From NCBI GenBank assembly GCA_019096155.1, contig JAHCVI010000005.1:1498468-1562467 (forward strand): a stretch of DNA of 64,000 nucleotides, given 5' to 3'. This stretch comes from Staphylotrichum longicolle (Eukaryota; Ascomycota; Sordariomycetes; Sordariales; Chaetomiaceae). Below, piece after piece: positions 1 to 11,218 of this stretch. The notes under the pieces were generated by a model, which saw nothing but the letters and a program-made list of their open reading frames with translations, was not told where the DNA came from and ran no database searches. Numbering within the stretch: the stretch's first letter is position 1; every line of letters starts with the position of its first letter. The position numbers and the translations under genes were made by a program.

Positions 1-335
1 GGGAGCATAGCATTGTGGAGCTCGGCGTGGACTCGCTCGCTGCGGTGGAGCTGCGCGGATGGGCGTGGAAGGCGCTCGGCCAGGATGTGGCTGTGATGAA
101 GATCCTCGGTGGCTCGACGATTTCGGGTTTGTGCAAGGAGATGGCAAACGGGATCTTGAAGGCCAAGGAGTGTGTGGCGGAGTCGGTTATCTCGGAGGTG
201 ACGGCCACGGGGAGTGGCCCGCGCACGCCCATGCAGGAGCCGGTTGAGGCTGCGCAGGGTGAAAAGGATGTGACTGTGCTGTCACAGGAGGGGGATGAGC
301 ATGGCCATGGAGATTTGGGTGCTTCCTCCGAGTGA
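1..335 (+). CDS. C-terminal end of a polyketide synthase (acyl carrier protein domain), partial
   Basis: The frame is open from the first bases of the window (codons in phase from base 3) and stops at TGA 333-335. The start of the fragment reads ELGVDSLAAVELRGW, the classic phosphopantetheine-attachment motif of PKS carrier domains. The Ser of GVDSL is the attachment site, and helix III follows (VMKILGGSTISGLCKEMA). After the carrier domain comes only a tail of about 60 residues, so this is the enzyme's C terminus with no thioesterase or reductase after it, as in fungal highly reducing PKSs. That class call is an inference because upstream domains are outside the window. The flavin monooxygenase downstream on the same strand suggests a shared metabolite cluster. 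Confidence 0.85.
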   Translation, partial: EHSIVELGVDSLAAVELRGWAWKALGQDVAVMKILGGSTISGLCKEMANGILKAKECVAESVISEVTATGSGPRTPMQEPVEAAQGEKDVTVLSQEGDEHGHGDLGASSE

Positions 336-1419
336 TAGGGAAGCGCCGGGATGGCATCTTGTGTCTGAGTAATTCTTCTTGGGGAGATGGGACAATCGGG
401 TCCCGGTTGAGTCAGTGGAGGAAGGGTTGGGGGTCTCCCCGGTATTTGTGTGTTTCTTTCGCTCATGGGTTGGCAAAAGGAGGATGTTGTACATGTACAG
501 TAATTGCATTCGGATCATTTACAGGAGAAAGCCGGAGATGGGTCTTGGGCGCGCGCGCCTTGCTTGTTGGGTTGCTAGGGGTTCAGGGAGGAATACATTG
601 CTTTTTATTGTAGCCGTTGGTGCGATGGTGGTGGGTTCTGTTTGAGGCTCCGGCTGTGTCTGTCAAAGGGCCTTTGGTGGCTCTGGTTTCGCAACCCAAC
701 GTTGACGTGACGCCGAAAGCGGAAGGGGGCTTACACACGTCCCACGGCAAGGCCCCTCTCTTCATGCATGGCATGCAGGAAGAATATCCACCGATGTGGG
801 AAATGTGCTCCCCGCAATGCTTCTGGGCGATTCAGCATGCAGTAGCTCTGCATAAGCTCCATGCGGTTCGGGCTGGACCATGTCTTGGCCCTGACCACAG
901 TCAGCACACACATTGGAGTTAGAGAACAATCTAAAATCAGTATCCCACTCGTGCGACGATCGGGAGGTGATGACTGTGACTTGGGTTACATACGGAAGGG
1001 GGAGTTCGAGCGGGGTTCTTCTTCAAGAGGGTTGCTCCTGCAAGGTGACAGCAGGAAAGGTGTCAGAATGGGTCATCACTTCCTGTCTGTGGATGTTCAT
1101 GTGATGCTGTGGCACTGGGGAGCGCCGATCGGATGGGGGAGGGAACTGTTACCTCGCTGTGCGAACTGGGAGGGGGAAGGCGGGATGGACCATGATCTGC
1201 AGGGAGCTGTGTAACGGCTCAGTTGCAGCAGTTCCCCTCCAGATTTTATATCCTACCCCTCCTTCCCTACTCAAGCAACCCGCTGCATCCATTGCATCTG
1301 TTTCTTTTGAAGCCAACTCCCCAACCTCGGCCCCAACCTACGGAAAACACCACCCAAATCCAACGAGGCCCAAAAACCAACAACAGACCAAAAACAACCT
1401 ACAACCCGCACAACCCACC
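336..1419. other. Intergenic region between PKS and monooxygenase
   Basis: No convincing gene is seen. The stretch holds the PKS 3' flank and the monooxygenase promoter. A TTTATAT motif lies at about 1245, some 175 bp before the ATG, followed by a C/A-rich leader (about 1290-1419) of the kind common before fungal start codons. Confidence 0.6.
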
Positions 1420-3516
1420 ATGACAGCCACCACCACCACCACTACCAACTACCCCACAGACGAACGCGTCGCCCCAAACTCGTCCAACCTGCCCCCGCGA
1501 TCTGGCCCTCCCCGCCCGCCAACCCAACCCCGCCCTCCGAGATCGACGCCCCCGCCATCGCACACAACCTCGTCACATCCCTCAACGCAGCCCTCGCCAA
1601 CCGCGACCCCGCCGCCGCCGCGGATCTGTTCCTCCCCGACGGTGCCGACCCCGACCCTGATGGTGCGGCGGCGGCGGCCGCGAGCGCGACGGCCTACTGG
1701 CGGGATCATCTCGTCTTGTCGTGGCGGGGCCTGCGCACGCTCAAGGGCCGGGGGAGAATTACCTCCTTTCTGGCGGAGCATCTGTCTGGAAACGGAGATG
1801 GGGGGACGGTGAAATTTGCGGTGGACGAGACGAGCGCGTTTCGCGCGCCGCAGGCGATGGGGCTGAGGCCGCTGGGCGGGGTTCAGGGTGTGGGGTTCTT
1901 TGTTACTGTCACGGTTGATGGGGTGGGTTCTGGTGACGCGAATAAGGAGGGGGAGGGTGGTGGTGGTGGGAGGGTGGGAAGGGGGTGGTGAGGGCGGTGG
2001 AGGTGGAGAGGGGTGTGTGGAAGGTTTGGACGCTGTTTACGACGCTGGAGGGGGTGAAGGGGTGGGAGGAGAGGGTAAAAGGGAGGAGGGAGATGGGATG
2101 GGGGGATGGCGGGCTGGAGGGGAGGCGGAGTTGGGGGGAGAGGAGGGAGGTGGAGAGGGAGTTTTTGGGGGATGGTGAGGGGCTCGAGGTGTTGGTTGTT
2201 GGTGAGTGACTGTTTTCCTGAGGCTGGTTGGCTGAGTTCATGTTGGTGGTGGGTGTTGCTAACTGACTGCATTAGGCGCTGGGCAAGCCGGGTTGAGTGT
2301 CGCGGCGAGGTTGAAGATGCTGGGGATTCCGACGCTGGTGATTGACCGGAACGAGGCGGTGGGCGACAACTGGCGGAAGCGGTACCGCCAGCTTGTGCTG
2401 CACGACCCGGTCTGGTACGACCACATGCCGTACATCCCGTTCCCGGACTCGTGGCCCGTATTTACGCCCAAGGACAAGCTCGCAGACTGGTTCGAGTCGT
2501 ACGTCAAGACCCTCGATCTCAACGTGTGGACGCAGTCGGAGATGCTGTCCAGTTCTTGGAACGACACCGAAAAGGTTTGGACGGCGGAGATCCGGCGCGT
2601 GCGTTCGGATGGCCACACGGAGACGAGGACCTTCCACCCGAAACACCTCATCATCGCGACTGGACACGCCGGTAAGCCGTACATGCCGTCAATCCCGGGA
2701 ATTGACTCTTTCCAGGGCGGCTTTATCGGCCACTCGTCCAACTTCTCTGGCGCCAAGGAATCCGGGAAAGGTAAGAAGGCGGTTGTCATTGGGGCGTGCA
2801 ACTCGAGCATGGACATCTGCCAGGATTATGTCGAGAATGGATACGATGTGACGATGATCCAGCGGTCATCCACGTATGTCATCACAATTGACAGCGTGCT
2901 GAAGGTCGCGGTTGCTGTCTTGTATGAGGAGGGCGGGCCGCCTACGGAAGACAGCGACATTGCGGTCTGGGGCTGGCCGAGTGAGGCGCTCAAGTCGCTT
3001 CAGGTGGACCTGACCAAGATTGTGGGCGAACGCGACAAGGAGACCCTGGAGGCGCTGAACAGGGCTGGGTTCAAAACCGACACGGGGCCGTCCCGCGGGG
3101 GCATCTTTGCAAAGTATCTGCAGAGGGGAGGCGGATATTACATCGATGTTGGCGGGGCGAAGTTGATCATTGATGGGAAGATCAAGGTCAAGCATGGGCA
3201 GGAAGTGGTACAGATCTTACCCAACGGACTAAAGCTTGCGGATGGGAGCGAGTTGGAGGCAGACGAGATTGTGTTTGCCACGGGGTACGACAACATGAGG
3301 ACGACAGCCAAGTCCATCCTGGGCGGCCAGCTTCCAGATTCCGTTGGGGATGTCTGGGGTTGGGACGAAGAGGGCGAGATGAGGACCATCTGGACGAACA
3401 GTGGCCATCCGGGACTCTGGTTCCACGGAGGTAATCTGGCCCTGTGCAGATACAATTCGAGGTTGGTTGCCCTGCAGATCTTGGCCAAGCTGAAGGGGCT
3501 GGAGGGCAAGGCCTAA
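1420..3516 (+). CDS. Flavin-containing monooxygenase (FAD/NADPH), reading frame interrupted twice
   Basis: A fungal flavin monooxygenase of the roughly 600-residue group. The start ATG 1420 sits in a CACCATGA context. An intron at 2202-2275 (GTGAGT...CTAACTGAC...TTAG) splits the FAD Rossmann motif, which reads VLVVGAGQAGLSVAARL after splicing. The second exon (2276-3516) carries the IDRNEAVGDNWRKRY segment, the NADPH-binding VVIGACNSSMDIC motif and the C-terminal FATGYDNMR. The N-terminal region (AIAHNLVTSLNAALANRD, WRDHLVLSWRGLRTLKG, then WKVWTLFTTLEG) is present but spread over three frames. One base is missing at a C5 run (1492-1496) and one at a G5 run (1981-1985). The protein is therefore either a pseudogene product or affected by sequence error. 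Lying next to a PKS, it may be a tailoring oxygenase (inference). Confidence 0.8.
2202..2275 (+). other. Intron in the flavin monooxygenase gene
   Basis: The donor is GGTGAGT at 2201/2202, the branch-like GCTAACTGAC lies near 2257 and the acceptor ATTAG ends at 2275. Removing it joins GTTG to GCGCTGGGC and restores the GAGQAG dinucleotide-binding loop, so the boundaries are well supported. Confidence 0.9.
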
Positions 3517-4423
3517 GCGGCAGCAGTGGGTCGTTGAGAGATAGTTATTGTATGACAAGTCACAGATGACTGAAGCACCACGCAATGAGGAATCAAGCAC
3601 ACTGCCTGATGTAGTTGAGGGTCTCCCGTGGTTTCAATTGTGCCAGTCTTGTGCAATTCAGGGATTTGGGGTTCAGGAGTGATTCTTCCTAAACTACCTA
3701 TCTTTAACTCTTTCTCCGCCTGTCGAGTGGGCCGAGGTCTGCTGGTAAGTCCTCTGCATTTTGAGAGAGAACGAAAACTTCATGTTGCGATCCCCATTCA
3801 CTTATGTGCTGTGTGGTCACCTCGGCCAGTTTTCACCCCAACCAGGGCTCCCTTGCTTCCCGCATTATCTTAAACATTGACGGCCAGCGGTGTAATTAAA
3901 AGTTCTAGCAACACCACACATCTCAAGCCGAGAGGAACCGCAGCCTCATCTTTCACGCCCGCCGCCTGTACTCTGAATGTTCACCTGCGCCGCGCAAAAC
4001 TGGCGTGACGCGTTAGTTAGTATCCCGCTGCAAACGGCGAGCGCAGACGGAGGCCGGAGATGCAACTCAGAGACGTGTGTTTGCAGTTTCTGCAGCAGAA
4101 GGAACCACCCATAATGGACCGGGCAAGCGCCAGTGTCCGCGTCCCATTGTTTTGCATGACATGCCCGTGGCAACAAGTCGCGCCAGGACAGTTCCTTTGA
4201 GCTTTCCTTTTTGAAAACTCGCAACTTGAACCTCCAACTTTTGGGAAACGTCTGTCAACGCGACTAGCTGACGAGCAATCACCTGCGCACCATCAGTCCA
4301 GGCTCCCCTTAACCAAATCCAGGTTCTCGCTTGAAAATCTTTCAGACTGTCACTCTTTTGGCCTGTTTCCTACCGCTTCACATTTTGATTTTCCTTTATT
4401 ATTGACTGTTGTTTGCATCCACC
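3517..4423. other. Intergenic region between monooxygenase and GH18 gene
   Basis: No gene is seen. Short antisense ORFs at 3946-4282 resemble no protein family. The 60 bp before the GH18 start are T/C-rich, a usual fungal core-promoter and leader composition. Confidence 0.5.
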
Positions 4424-5545
4424 ATGAAGCCCATCCTGCCGCTCCTTTCGTCCATCCTCGGCGCGTCTGCCCTCCCCTTCCAGCCGCAAACCAGTGTGCC
4501 ACCCTCCGACCTCCCCCGGCTCATCCTCTACTACCAAACGACGCACGACTCCGCCGGCCGCCCCATCTCCATCCTCCCGCTCGTCAACACGCAACACATC
4601 GCCCTCACACACCTCATCGTCGGCGCCCTCCACGTCAACCCCAACCAAACAATCCACCTCAACGACCATCCCCCGTCCCACCCCATCTTCCACATCCTCT
4701 GGAACGAAACCCGCATCCTCCAGTCCGCCGGCATCAAGATCCTCGCCATGCTCGGCGGCGCCGCGCGCGGCTCCTTCTCCCGCGCCACCCTCGATGCCCC
4801 CACCACCAACTCCACGGCCTTTGAATCCGCCTACGCCCTCCTCCACCAAACCATCACGGCCCACCGCCTCGACGGCATCGACATTGACGTCGAAGAACCC
4901 ATGTCCCAGGAGGGAATCACACGGCTCGTCGACCGGCTGCACGCCGACTTTGGCGCTGGCGACAACTTCACCATCACCCTCGCGCCCGTCGCGAGCGCTC
5001 TGCTGGTCGGCGGGGTGCGGGGGGGCAACCTGAGCGGGTTCAACTACACGGCCCTGGAGCGATCTGAGACGGGGGGCAAGATTGCGTTTTACAATGCGCA
5101 GTTTTACAATGGGTTCGGCGACATGGCGAGCACGGCGCTGTTTGATCGCGTGGTGCGGACCGGATGGGATCCGAGGCGGGTCGTGGTGGGGCAGCTGACG
5201 AGTCCGGTGCATGGCGGCGGGTTTGTGGGGCACGAGAGGCTGAGGGAGACGGTGGGTGCGTTGAGGGAGCGGTATGGGGAGATTGGCGGCGTGGTGGGGT
5301 GGGAGTATTTCAACGGTGTGCCGGGCGGGTTGGAGAGGCCGTGGAGGTGGGCTGAGGTCATGACGGGGATTTTGAGGCCTGGCGCGGTGCCGAGGTTGAG
5401 GATCACGAGGGAGAAGGCGGAGGGGTTGAGGAGTGCGTGGATGCTGAGTGCGGCCGCGGGGATGGGGTTGAGGGGGATGGGTGCGGCCGAGCGGTGGGCT
5501 GGGTTGCGGCCCAGCGTGGACTACTTTGGGATGGTGAATGAGTAA
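4424..5545 (+). CDS. Secreted GH18 glycosidase (chitinase or endo-N-acetylglucosaminidase type)
   Basis: Single-exon gene encoding 373 residues. The start is ATG 4424 in the context CACCATGA; a TTG-initiated extension upstream is not used. A signal peptide (MKPILPLLSSILGASALP) is followed by a TIM-barrel sequence. Strand beta-3 carries KILAMLGGAARGSF. Strand beta-4 carries DGIDIDVEEP, the GH18 DxxDxDxE signature, with catalytic Glu at about residue 157. FYNAQFYNGFG and GWEYFNGVPGG fit later strands. Several N-x-T/S sequons agree with secretion. GH18 enzymes act on GlcNAc beta-1,4 links in chitin or N-glycans; the short single-domain form and substrate cannot be resolved further here. The coding strand switches from C-rich to G-rich near base 5000, yet the frame is unbroken. 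Confidence 0.85.
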   Translation: MKPILPLLSSILGASALPFQPQTSVPPSDLPRLILYYQTTHDSAGRPISILPLVNTQHIALTHLIVGALHVNPNQTIHLNDHPPSHPIFHILWNETRILQSAGIKILAMLGGAARGSFSRATLDAPTTNSTAFESAYALLHQTITAHRLDGIDIDVEEPMSQEGITRLVDRLHADFGAGDNFTITLAPVASALLVGGVRGGNLSGFNYTALERSETGGKIAFYNAQFYNGFGDMASTALFDRVVRTGWDPRRVVVGQLTSPVHGGGFVGHERLRETVGALRERYGEIGGVVGWEYFNGVPGGLERPWRWAEVMTGILRPGAVPRLRITREKAEGLRSAWMLSAAAGMGLRGMGAAERWAGLRPSVDYFGMVNE

Positions 5546-5785
5546 GTGGAGACGGGGGTGTTTGTTTTCATCGCCAGCAAACATACCCAAGGAGCATCGA
5601 TTAGTAAAAATAAATGTATCTTCAAATCCCAATTTGCCAAACGCCATGCCATATCCTTGCGGTCAAGATGAGATCTCGACCCGCAACCAAGCCATAACCA
5701 ACATACACAGACATTAACCCGCTTGGAATAGGCTTCAAAGCCGTCAACCGTGAGTGCCCTCACTGGGCCAGCCCAGATTCATCTT

Positions 5786-6381
5786 TCACGGGCTGTTCTT
5801 CTCCCCCGGTGGGTCGTTGCTCTGGCTTGCTGAGTTCGGGCCGCAGCTGCTCGCAATGGGCCTCGGCTGGTTGTGGCTGAGGTGATACTCTGTCCCGCAG
5901 TTAGCAGCTTCAACATCCTGTTCACTCAAGCCGGCACTTAAGTATTTGGACATCACGCACTCTTTAACATCCATACCTTCCTCTTCACTTTCCTCTTCCG
6001 CTTGCACAGCCCCTTCCCCAATCTCATTCCCTTTCCCGCTCCCCTCCAAACCACCACTCTGTCTTTGCTCCAACGAATCAACCTGTCTCTGCCCTCCACA
6101 CTCCCCTCCCATCCCAGCCTTCTCCCTCCTCCTCTTCTCCTTCGGGCTTCCAGCCCCCCCGCCTTCCCCAGAGCCGGAGCCCCCCCCCTTCCGCGGCCTC
6201 CCCGTCGCTTGCCCACCGTCGGCGTCTTCTTCTTGAGGGCGTACTTGATCTGGTGGATCGAGTAGCCCGTCACGCGGCGGATCTCGGTGGGCCCATGCGC
6301 GCGTCGCGCGAGAGTGTCTGGATGCGCACCAGGTCCTCGGGCTTGAGCTGCGTGCGGCCGACGACGCCGGGGGCGGCCCAT
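5786..6381 (-). pseudogene. Broken gene for an HTH/AT-hook DNA-binding protein
   Basis: On the minus strand, the segment QLKPEDLVRIQTLSRDARMG runs in one frame, TEIRRVTGYSIHQIKYALKKK in a second, and a GRPRKG AT-hook-like core plus an acidic tail (ending YHLSHNQPRPIASS and stopping at 5786) in the third frame of translation. Joined, they describe a homeodomain-like helix-turn-helix of the kind found in fungal transposase-related and tip-proximal regulator proteins, followed by a basic/Gly-rich linker and an E/S-rich tail. The breaks fall at the GGGCCC of 6289-6294 and at the C4 run 6200-6203; each is repaired by one added base. The N terminus near 6381 is also out of phase. No terminal repeats or catalytic DDE residues are seen, so calling it a transposon remnant would be a guess. 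Confidence 0.5.
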
Positions 6382-7170
6382 CGTTTCTTTTTCTTCTTTC
6401 CTTTTCCTTCCTTTGGTTTGTTGGGGGTCAGGGTGAGAGTTTGTAAATTTCTGGAGATGTGCGGTGAGTGCTGTGATGTTTAGTTCTGGTATGAAGGTTG
6501 TGAAATTGTTGTGAGGCGATGGCGTGGTCAGATGTGCGGTGGTGGGTTGAGTGAGTTTGAATGAGGTTCGACTAAAGGTCAGGCTGGGGAAACACTCCGG
6601 GGATGGGTGATTGGCTGGTTACAGGGGATTTGGTGGGGCCAGGCAGGAGGCGGGGCGTGGACAGGGGTGCAAAACTTTTGTTGGAGAAAGTGTGTGGGGC
6701 GTGCAACGTCCACAAAACACCTCACAAGTTCACAACAGCCAGTTTCGGGTTGGTGGCTTTATTCAAGCTCCCACCACGATGGCCATGTAACAACCCCTCG
6801 ACTTGTCATCAGAGTGACTGGCTCCCGAGTCGCTGGCACCTTCAGCCGCTGTTCAATATTTCATCAACCAAAGATTGTCAACCCCAGTGTTTCCACTTCC
6901 GCAATGGAACAAATCAAGCAGCCGGCAAGTGATTTGGATTATATTCAAAGAAAAAAGCTTAAAGTCGATATTCGACACAGAAGGAGCGTCTCCCAGCGCA
7001 AGCAACTCAAAACAACCGATCGGTAAAGAGAAACCCAGGGCCCACCAGAACCATTGCCTTGACTCTTCTTCCAGCTCAACAGATGGCCGCGTTGCAAAGT
7101 GGAAATGCCAGGCCTAACATATTGACAGCTGCCCAGCACTAACCCCTCACTCAGCCTGCGAAGCGCTCTT
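6382..7170. other. Intergenic region between HTH remnant and hydrophobin
   Basis: The short open frames on the plus strand (6603-7117) have no recognisable domain, and no RNA gene is seen. The stretch holds the hydrophobin 3' flank and the promoter side of the HTH locus, with a pyrimidine-rich tract at about 6383-6415. Confidence 0.5.
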
Positions 7171-7520
7171 TTAGAGCAGCTTGACGCAGTTGAGCAGCTG
7201 GATGTTGATGATGGCCCTGGACACGACCTGATTAGCGCCCAAACACTCGGCAGTCTAAGTTGTCATGAGGAACTTACAACGGGGGCATCGGTGGTGCAGC
7301 AGTAGGAAGAGCCCGTGCAGGAGCCGCCAAGGACGTTGACGGCGCAGCCGAGGATGCCGAGCAGGCTGTTGCAGCACACGTTCTTCTGGTTGTTGTTGCA
7401 GGTGGACGGCGGGTTGGGGTTGGAGTTGGTGCGTGCCACCACGTCGACATTCTCCACGGCAGGGAGGGCGGCGGCGGTCATGGCAAGAGCCAGAACGGTG
7501 AAGACGTTGGAGAACTGCAT
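7171..7520 (-). CDS. Class I-type hydrophobin
   Basis: Spliced product of 99 residues; the exons on the minus strand are 7278-7520 and 7171-7227, with a 50-nt intron at 7228-7277 (GTAAGT...GCTAATCAG). MQFSNVFTVLALAMTAAALP is a signal peptide. The mature part has the eight-cysteine hydrophobin pattern: one C (STCNNNQ), CC (VCCNSL), C (LGCAV), C (GGSCTG), CC (SYCCTT) and a last C in the second exon (QLLNCVKLL), so splicing is needed to complete the fourth disulfide. The protein is secreted and self-assembles at air-water interfaces on spores and hyphae (family knowledge). Spacing and the short length fit class I or an intermediate type. A TATATAAA box lies 127 bp upstream, fitting strong regulated expression. 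Confidence 0.9.
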
Positions 7521-7646
7521 TTTTGCTGAATGAGGATGGAGGTGCTTTGAGAAGCTGGTTTTGTTTGTTGGTTCTGGAGGCTGGGCTTTGCTTGCTGTGC
7601 TGATGATGGAGATGAGTTGAGTCCAGAGAAGGAGATGGGGAGGGGG

Positions 7647-7654
7647 TTTATATA
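7647..7654 (-). promoter_or_regulatory. TATA box of the hydrophobin gene
   Basis: TATATAAA on the minus strand, 127 bp before the hydrophobin start codon. Most genes in this window lack such a clear TATA box. Confidence 0.6.
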
Positions 7655-10600
7655 CACTTTCTGGCCAACTCTTTGCCCTCCTTGGCCGTGCCTTCGTCAT
7701 CAGGTGAAGCTTGACATCCTCTCCGAGCTCGGTATCAACCCCTCGGGATGAGCTTCAGCCGCAGGCTCTTCTGCCATGTTTCGATGACCACGATGGCTTC
7801 TGTTCCTTGTTTGTTCTGTCGGCATTCGTCTCCATCACATCAACCTTACCTTTCCTGGACGAGATCATGTCGTGAAACAACAGCGTGGAGATGACTTGAC
7901 AACGCCGGGACGGTGCCGGCGTCGGCCTGGCCACTCGCGAGCCGCCTCGGCTGCTGATGTTGTGGGCACGGTGGCATTTCATCGTCTGCCACTGTCCGAG
8001 TCCAATTGATCATTCTCTGTCCCGGCGTCTGCCGTGTATGTGTACAGTCGGTGGAGTTCAACGGCGATTGCCAGAAATCAACCCCAGATGCGCCTCATGC
8101 AATGTCGATCGTTGACAAACACGGGAATTCGGGATATGCATGTCTGAGCCTCCACGTCCTGAATCTCAACTCATGCACCAACGGGAGCCGGCGGGACAGC
8201 TAAGCTTGCCTCGAGCTTGCGTAGGACAAGCCTCGATTTCCGGGAGGCTATCTCCGGCTGGACCCCAAGTCGCTTCCGCTGCTGTACCATGACGCATGTG
8301 GCTCAATATCGAGCGGAAGTTTTCATCGAGGGTCGAGACCCAATCCGGAGACCTGGTCTGGCTGAGTTTACACTGTAGGGAAGGACTGGGATCATGCGGC
8401 CGAGGACGCCCATGCGGGGACACGGACAGCCGTGTTTCACTCACCTTTGTCTTGCTCAAGAGCCCAGCTTCTAAAAACGCGTTCTGTCTTGGCAAGGTGC
8501 TGATTTGGACGAACTCATGGGTTTCAAATCACACCATGGTGGAAACTGGCACAGTCCGGAGTTTATTTTGAGGAAGCTAGAGTTTGAGACATCAGAAGCA
8601 TCTGCAACCCCCAAACCGACCAAGTTTGTTTGAACTGCTCCTGCCACAAGTCCCTGGCTCGAAACTGGTCGTCTGATGTGGAGCAGTTACCGCGGAGGCG
8701 CCTGGGCGAGAAGGCGCGATACCCGAGGGCGGATATTTCCCACCTCTTCAGTTACTGTGTGCCTGGAATGACGACGGGAAGGAAGGATCAGCCGAAACCC
8801 TCAACAGCCTCAACCCAAAAACACCCTAAAAGGCAACCACAACGGTAAGGTAGCCTTCCAGCTTTGCAGCTGCATCTCCCCGCATCAAACAACCCCAGCC
8901 CAACCTTGGGAGATCAGGCAAGGGAGCCGGCCAGAATTGACGAGATGTGGCACCCAATCAATTGTGTCGCGATCTCGCAGCGGACGGCTCCTGCCTTTCC
9001 CCGAGACCACAACCAACCACGAATGCAGCGCAGCGCCCCAGCGGCTGCCCACCATCTGCCATGCCTGCTTGGATCCGCAAATCCGGGCAAATCAATTTGA
9101 CCAGCGTCACACCGAAACTGCGGGGAAGCGTCTGCTGCATCGCCTAACCCTTTGCTTCTTTTTCGGGTACCTTGCCTGCCACTGCACTCCCGCAACCCGA
9201 AATCAAGGCCAGGGGCCATGCCCGATGCCCCCTCAAACAAATCAAGCATCAGCTGCATCTGGCATGCACAGAAAGTGGTATACAGTTCCCGACCCGGAAA
9301 CGATCAGCTGCGCTCCAGACCTCGCTCCCAAGGCTGGAGAAGCAACACAAACAACGTTGAGACTTGTACTCTAATCCTCGAACCAGGAAGCAAGTGAGGC
9401 TGACACAGCTCAGCTGGCAAAAAGAGATTGCTGTGTCTCAACTTCGCTCAGCACCGGTGTCACTGCGTCAAAACCACGCCAAACCATCTGCGCGCAATCT
9501 CTCTCTGGGTGCTTCTGGGTCCACACAGGCGGGAAACTTCGAGTTTGTGTGAGGCTTCAGCTTGTGCGACCTTGTGCCAGACATGATATGATGACTGAGA
9601 GCCCAGGTAGGTGGGCCATGGAGACAAATGGACGCGCCGCATGCAATGGTCGGCGTGTTGCACTGCAGACCCAGGCCAACTTTTCCTGACTGCAACCTCA
9701 GCCACCGGCAACCTCTGTCATGACGCTCACTTTCCGCCAAGACGTCAAACAAAGTCTCCTCGAACATGGTCCAGTGACGGGCGGCAAAGCACAGAATGTG
9801 TGAAAACAGTTCTGCCCGAACCGGAGCCCGGAAGCACTCAACCGACTGCGGCGCCAGCTGAACACCCCAGAAAGAGACAACTCATCAGCGTGGCTTGCTG
9901 AGAAGTCCGACGGTTTGCAGTCTCTGGGCGATTGCAACATCGGAGAGCCAAACGTTGTCATGCACTTTCAGTGCTTTGACAGTTTGCAACCCTCGGACCA
10001 ATCGCAGCTCGCAGCACACCTAATGATTCACTCCGCGGCTGCTCGCCATCAGCCCCTCGGAGCCCCGTTCTCATTCCCACACTTCTTGAATCTTTTGATT
10101 GCTTGCAGATCCCTACTTTTTAGAGTTTTGAGCAACATCATTGTGCAGTTTCTCGGTAGGATTTCCTTCCAACCAAACCACCCCCTTATATGGGAACAAG
10201 GCTCAGGGCCTCGACACACCACCCTCGGGCAGCAACTCTCAACGATATCACTGAAACCCCAAGCCCCCTTCTTTTGAATGAAGTTGACATGACAATATTT
10301 GTCACTGGTTTCTAACCCCCTGCTTAAGCCAGCCTCGGGTTTGAAGCCTGTGTTGGGGGAGTTCATCGTCCCCCGAATAATCCTCCTCTGAGTCCTCATG
10401 TCTCAACCTTGGCGGTTATTCCTCAAAGTCCTTGGACAATCACTTCAAAGGCCAGCCTGTGCACCATTCTACTTTTTTTCCGTTCAACCGTTCCATCGTC
10501 CATCCAACAGGTTCGTCCAACAAGATTCCACTTACCATAACATGCCCGATCCTCGCAACCAATCTCAGCAACTGCTCTCCCTCAATCAAAGAGGGGGGCA

Positions 10601-11099
10601 GCTGGTCCCTTGATTTTGCACACTCGGCCTCTCACCGTGATGAAATGCCCCGTTGAAATCGTGTTTCACTGCAAAAAGCCGCGGGTGCCCGAATCGAAAA
10701 CCTCTCTCTCCCCATGGACATCTCTCTTCGCAGCGCCTCGGGACGTGCTTTTGACCCGAACGCACCCGAAGAACCCGAGAAAGTGTCTCACTCTCACGCC
10801 AACCTGGATTGCCACATGGGAAACACAAGATTAGCGACGGCCAGTGGCACCGAACGCAAGACTTCAACGTCATCGGAGACTTTCTGAGACATGGCGCATC
10901 CAACTATTCGGAGCATGCCAGCCTTTGTTTTGGTGTGGAAATGCTACGACTTGTGGTAGGCCGAAGCCAAAGTGGTGATCACTCTGTGTCCTACCCTACC
11001 ACCCTCTGACAAAAAGAAAAAACAGCCGTACACGTAAATCAGGATGTGAGGTGTCCTCGTGGCCTTTTTCAAGGAATCCAAATGTTATTTACAAATAGA

Positions 11100-11218
11100 A
11101 GGAGGGAGAGGAGGGAGAGGAGGGAGAGGAGGGAGAGGAGGGAGAAGAGGGAGAGGAGGGAGAGGAGGGAGAGGAGGGAGAGGAGGGAGAGGAGGGAGAG
11201 GAGGGAGAGGAGGGAGAG
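11100..11218. repeat. Purine minisatellite, 9-bp unit GGAGGGAGA
   Basis: About 13 head-to-tail copies of GGAGGGAGA, with one variant copy (GGGAGAAGA) in the middle. The G/A strand bias makes this a homopurine tract able to form triplex or G-rich structures. The open frames across it (Arg/Glu and Gly/Arg repeats) are by-products of the 9-bp period. Confidence 0.95.

Noticed and set aside
1933..2010. Intron between GTGACG (1933) and an AG near 1992-2010 to repair the monooxygenase frame
   Set aside because: Possible lengths (60, 70, 76 and 78 nt) give the wrong phase, and no branch site is present.
9370..9392. Minus-strand CTGGTTCGAGGATTAG resembling a B box
   Set aside because: The flanking five-base stems do not pair, and no anticodon arm is in place.
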